64,000 nucleotides of DNA from Novosphingobium cyanobacteriorum (GTDB taxonomy: Bacteria > Pseudomonadota > Alphaproteobacteria > Sphingomonadales > Sphingomonadaceae), in contig NZ_JAROCY010000015.1 in the NCBI RefSeq assembly GCF_029436685.1, forward strand, positions 1 to 64,000. Reading direction: 5' to 3'. Below the pieces are notes generated by a model. That model saw only the letters and a program-made list of their open reading frames with translations, was not told the origin of the DNA and searched no databases. Position numbers and translations under genes: made by a program. Shown piece after piece: positions 61,838-64,000 of the stretch (positions within the stretch are counted from its first letter, which is position 1; the number at the start of each line of letters is the position of its first letter).

Positions 61838-62401
61838 ATGATGTTCCAGGCTACGTTCCAGTCGACCGCCGTGGGCAAGAGCCACATGGCTGCCCTGCTC
61901 GATACCGTGGCGCAGGCTAGCACTCGCCCGCGCTATGCCTTCATGCTGCTCAGCCTGATTGCCGAAGTGGCCGATGGCGATGGCAAGGCCGGCCCTTTCG
62001 TGCGGCGCGGCAACCACGCCGAGACGCTGCGCGACTGGCTGTGTGACAGCCTGACCCCCATGGCCGGGCGTGATCCGCGCCGCATCGCGCTGGCTGAACG
62101 CGTGCGTGACGAGCTTGAGCGCAAAGGCAGGCTGGCCCGCGATCCGGCCGAAGCCGCACTGTTGCTGCAACAGGAAGTGCGCGATCGCATCCGCGTCTCG
62201 GGCAAGGCAAACCTCAGTCGCGCGGTGTCAGAACTCGTCCGCGCCGGGCTGCTGCGCCGGCACTATGCGGGTTATCGCGTCGATCACCAGAACCGTGGCG
62301 GCCACCGTCATGTGGTCTATACCCTGATCGGCCAGGCGCGCTGCCTTCTCCAGCGCCATGCTCCCAAGGACCGGCGGCAGGGCGAACTGGCCTTCAATTA
62401 G
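61838..62401 (+). CDS. Small winged-helix-like protein of unknown function
   Basis: I do not recognise a named family for this 187-residue protein. The C-terminal third (NLSRAVSELVRAGLLRRHYA, then a basic GYRVDHQNRGGHRHVVYTL hairpin) looks like a recognition helix and wing. The N-terminal part is helical (HMAALLDTVAQASTRPRYAFMLLSLIAEV). It starts at tandem ATGs (61838, 61841). Dyad and direct repeats lie just upstream, which would suit autoregulation. It is convergent with the VOC gene, whose stop is 2 bp away. Confidence 0.7.
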   Translation: MMFQATFQSTAVGKSHMAALLDTVAQASTRPRYAFMLLSLIAEVADGDGKAGPFVRRGNHAETLRDWLCDSLTPMAGRDPRRIALAERVRDELERKGRLARDPAEAALLLQQEVRDRIRVSGKANLSRAVSELVRAGLLRRHYAGYRVDHQNRGGHRHVVYTLIGQARCLLQRHAPKDRRQGELAFN

Positions 62402-62403
62402 GA

Positions 62404-62868
62404 TCAGACTTCAGCCGACCACCACGCCTCCATCATCGGCTCCAGTTCACGGCCCACCAGTTCAATCACTGGTCCGCCGTCCCTGACCATGTAAGCCATG
62501 CTGCCATTCCCGCGCCGGGCAGAGGCTCCGGCGACCAGCAACCGCCAGCCTTGCGCATGCAGTTGCTCCACGCCTTCGCCCACGTTGTCCACCCACACGC
62601 CGATGTGGGATCGGTCGATCGCGCGCAGCAGGTCATACGGTGTGCCGGGCGCGGCCTCCACCAGTTCCAGCCGCAGTGGCCCCTGTCGGGCATAGGTGAC
62701 TTTCAGCCGCGCCTCACCGCGTTCGCCGTTGGCAGTCCACACCGGCAGGGGATCGAACGTGCGGACCGGTGCCCAACTGGCTCCGGCAGCGCGGCCGATG
62801 GACTCCATTGCCACCGCAATGTCGTCCACGATCAGCCCGTGGTGAAAGATGCCTGCCAGAATATCCAC
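62404..62868 (-). CDS. VOC-family (glyoxalase/dioxygenase-like) protein
   Basis: This 154-residue VOC protein of the PF13669 type has the N-terminal FHHGLIVDDIAVAMESIG with a metal-binding His, RLELVEAAPGTPYD, SHIGVWVDNVGEGVEQL and a closing PVIELVGREL with a Glu. It is often annotated as methylmalonyl-CoA epimerase-like or glyoxalase-like; the substrate is unknown. I chose the GTG at 62868 because AGGAG lies 8 bp upstream. It is divergent from the Rieske oxygenase gene and may assist it. Confidence 0.85.
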   Translation of the reverse strand: MDILAGIFHHGLIVDDIAVAMESIGRAAGASWAPVRTFDPLPVWTANGERGEARLKVTYARQGPLRLELVEAAPGTPYDLLRAIDRSHIGVWVDNVGEGVEQLHAQGWRLLVAGASARRGNGSMAYMVRDGGPVIELVGRELEPMMEAWWSAEV

Positions 62869-63010
62869 GTGCCCTGCTCCTGCGTTCTCTCCGCCATGAA
62901 CGGCAAGTGCCTGTAAAGTCGCCACTTCAACCCAGTCCAAAGCATTGCTTTACAAGCATACATGAATGTTTTTAAATTGCACCCGTAAACAACCATGCGG
63001 AGAGCGATTC

Positions 63011-64000
63011 ATGCCCGGCACGGCCGCGTCAACGGCGCATCAGGACGATCTTGCGCGCATGGCGTACGAGCGCGAGCGCAATGCTCCACCGGCGGATTTT
63101 CCGGCCCTGCCCTCGATCCCCGGCGGGCGCTACGTCGATCCCGGTTTCCTCGCGCTGGAAGACCAGGGCATGTGGAAGAAGGCGTGGCTCTATGCCGGAC
63201 ACATCGACCAGCTGCCTGAACCGGGATCATGGTTCCTCACCCGCAATCTCGGCAGCCCGGTGATCGTCGCGCGCACCCTGACCGGAGAGATCAAGGCGTT
63301 CTACAACACCTGCCAACATCGCGGCGGGCCGCTGGTGAAGGATGAAGCAGGCACCGCGCGCGGCTTTGTCTGCGGGTATCACGGCTGGTCCTACACGCTC
63401 GATGGCAAGCTGACGGCGGTGCGTGACCGGCGCGACTTCGCCGCCGATTTCGATTTCGCCTGCCACGCGCTCGCGTCCGTGCGGTGCGAACTGCTCGGCA
63501 GCCTGATTTTCCTCAATGCCGACCCGGATGCGCAGCCGCTGATCGAACACATCGGCCCGATGGCTGATGAGCTGGACCAGTTGCAGCTTGCCACGCTGCG
63601 CCTGGTGGACAGCCGCAGTTACGAAACCGACTGCAATGTCAAAGTCCTGCTCGACGCCTTTCTGGAGGTCTATCACCTGAAATCGATCCACGAAAACACC
63701 GTGGACCGCTTCCTCGATCACCGCGCCATGATCGTCACGCTCTGGCCCAATGGGCACAGCCGCATGGCCACGCCGAACCGCCGGCCGGACTGGGTCGATC
63801 CCGGGACCAAGGGTATGCCGGAAATCCCCACGATCTCGGAATTCGTGGCGAAGAACAATGTCAGCTACCAGATCTATCCCAACTTCGTGATGCCGCCCGC
63901 CCCCACCGGCATCCCCATCCTGCAGTTCTGGCCACTGGGCCCGCGCCGCACGCGCGTGGTCTCCAGCTGGGTGGCGCCCGAACACGATGCAGCCAATCCG
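63011..64000 (+). CDS. Rieske non-heme iron oxygenase, alpha subunit (5' part)
   Basis: 330 codons are open to the window edge, so the 3' end is missing. The Rieske centre is Cys101-x-His103 ... Cys121-x2-His124 (CQHRGGPLV, CGYHGWSYTLDG). The mononuclear iron ligands are His222 and His227 in EVYHLKSIHENT, with Glu219 where many family members have the bridging Asp. It would hydroxylate an aromatic or alkylamine-type substrate with electrons from a separate reductase. The gene starts at the ATG behind CGGAGAG in a short AT-rich divergent spacer. Confidence 0.9.
   Translation, partial: MPGTAASTAHQDDLARMAYERERNAPPADFPALPSIPGGRYVDPGFLALEDQGMWKKAWLYAGHIDQLPEPGSWFLTRNLGSPVIVARTLTGEIKAFYNTCQHRGGPLVKDEAGTARGFVCGYHGWSYTLDGKLTAVRDRRDFAADFDFACHALASVRCELLGSLIFLNADPDAQPLIEHIGPMADELDQLQLATLRLVDSRSYETDCNVKVLLDAFLEVYHLKSIHENTVDRFLDHRAMIVTLWPNGHSRMATPNRRPDWVDPGTKGMPEIPTISEFVAKNNVSYQIYPNFVMPPAPTGIPILQFWPLGPRRTRVVSSWVAPEHDAANP

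Noticed and set aside
1..64000. tRNA, rRNA, riboswitch or CRISPR elements
   Set aside because: No repeat-spacer arrays, cloverleaf-like sequences or conserved riboswitch cores were seen in the intergenic regions by eye. A covariance-model search was not possible.

Overview
The window looks like the chromosome of a high-GC alphaproteobacterium of the Sphingomonadaceae, most like Novosphingobium. The evidence is an outer-membrane TonB receptor with the sphingomonad-type TonB box, a P450cam-like (CYP101-type) P450 with its own [2Fe-2S] ferredoxin, many FadE pairs, DUF4402 and DUF4139 proteins, and the overall gene style. No rRNA, tRNA or CRISPR was seen. The genus is inferred from gene content only.

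Region 1 (1-40.1 kb) is a catabolic supercluster for a hydrophobic compound that is degraded as CoA thioesters. It starts with IS21-like end repeats directly upstream of a TonB receptor, then a TetR regulator, an ADP-forming acyl-CoA synthetase, four crotonase-fold proteins, four SDRs, a P450 and ferredoxin, two structurally unrelated epoxide hydrolases, two tandem copies of a DUF35 plus thiolase-like aldolase module, a hydratase-2 (MaoC), eight acyl-CoA dehydrogenases in four adjacent large/small pairs, a CaiB-type CoA-transferase, an IclR regulator, two MDR reductases, a sulfotransferase and a DUF1214 protein. The likely logic is uptake, P450 oxidation and epoxide opening, CoA activation, dehydrogenation by heterotetrameric dehydrogenases, hydration, and retro-aldol release of a side chain. 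This is the chemistry known for sterol or bile-acid side chains and plausible for cyclic terpenoids. The actual substrate cannot be read from the sequence.

Region 2 (40.1-47.9 kb) is a glycolate/glyoxylate operon, glcB-glcD-glcE-glcF-glcG, divergent from a LysR regulator. An AT-rich linker at about 40.1-40.35 kb separates it from region 1, and base composition appears to rise in GC from here on.

Region 3 (47.8-55.4 kb) is a chaperone-usher-like surface-fibre locus with five DUF4402 secreted proteins, a pilus-type periplasmic chaperone, and a Pro-rich membrane-anchored usher-like gene. The last gene is broken twice: a C9 tract puts its start out of frame, and an in-frame TAA interrupts it later.

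Region 4 (55.6-64 kb) holds ergothioneine genes egtD-egtB, two tandem DUF4139 secreted proteins (one with an internal TonB-box-like motif), an Asp/Glu racemase, a small winged-helix-like protein preceded by dyad and direct repeats, a VOC protein, and the 5' part of a Rieske oxygenase that runs off the end.
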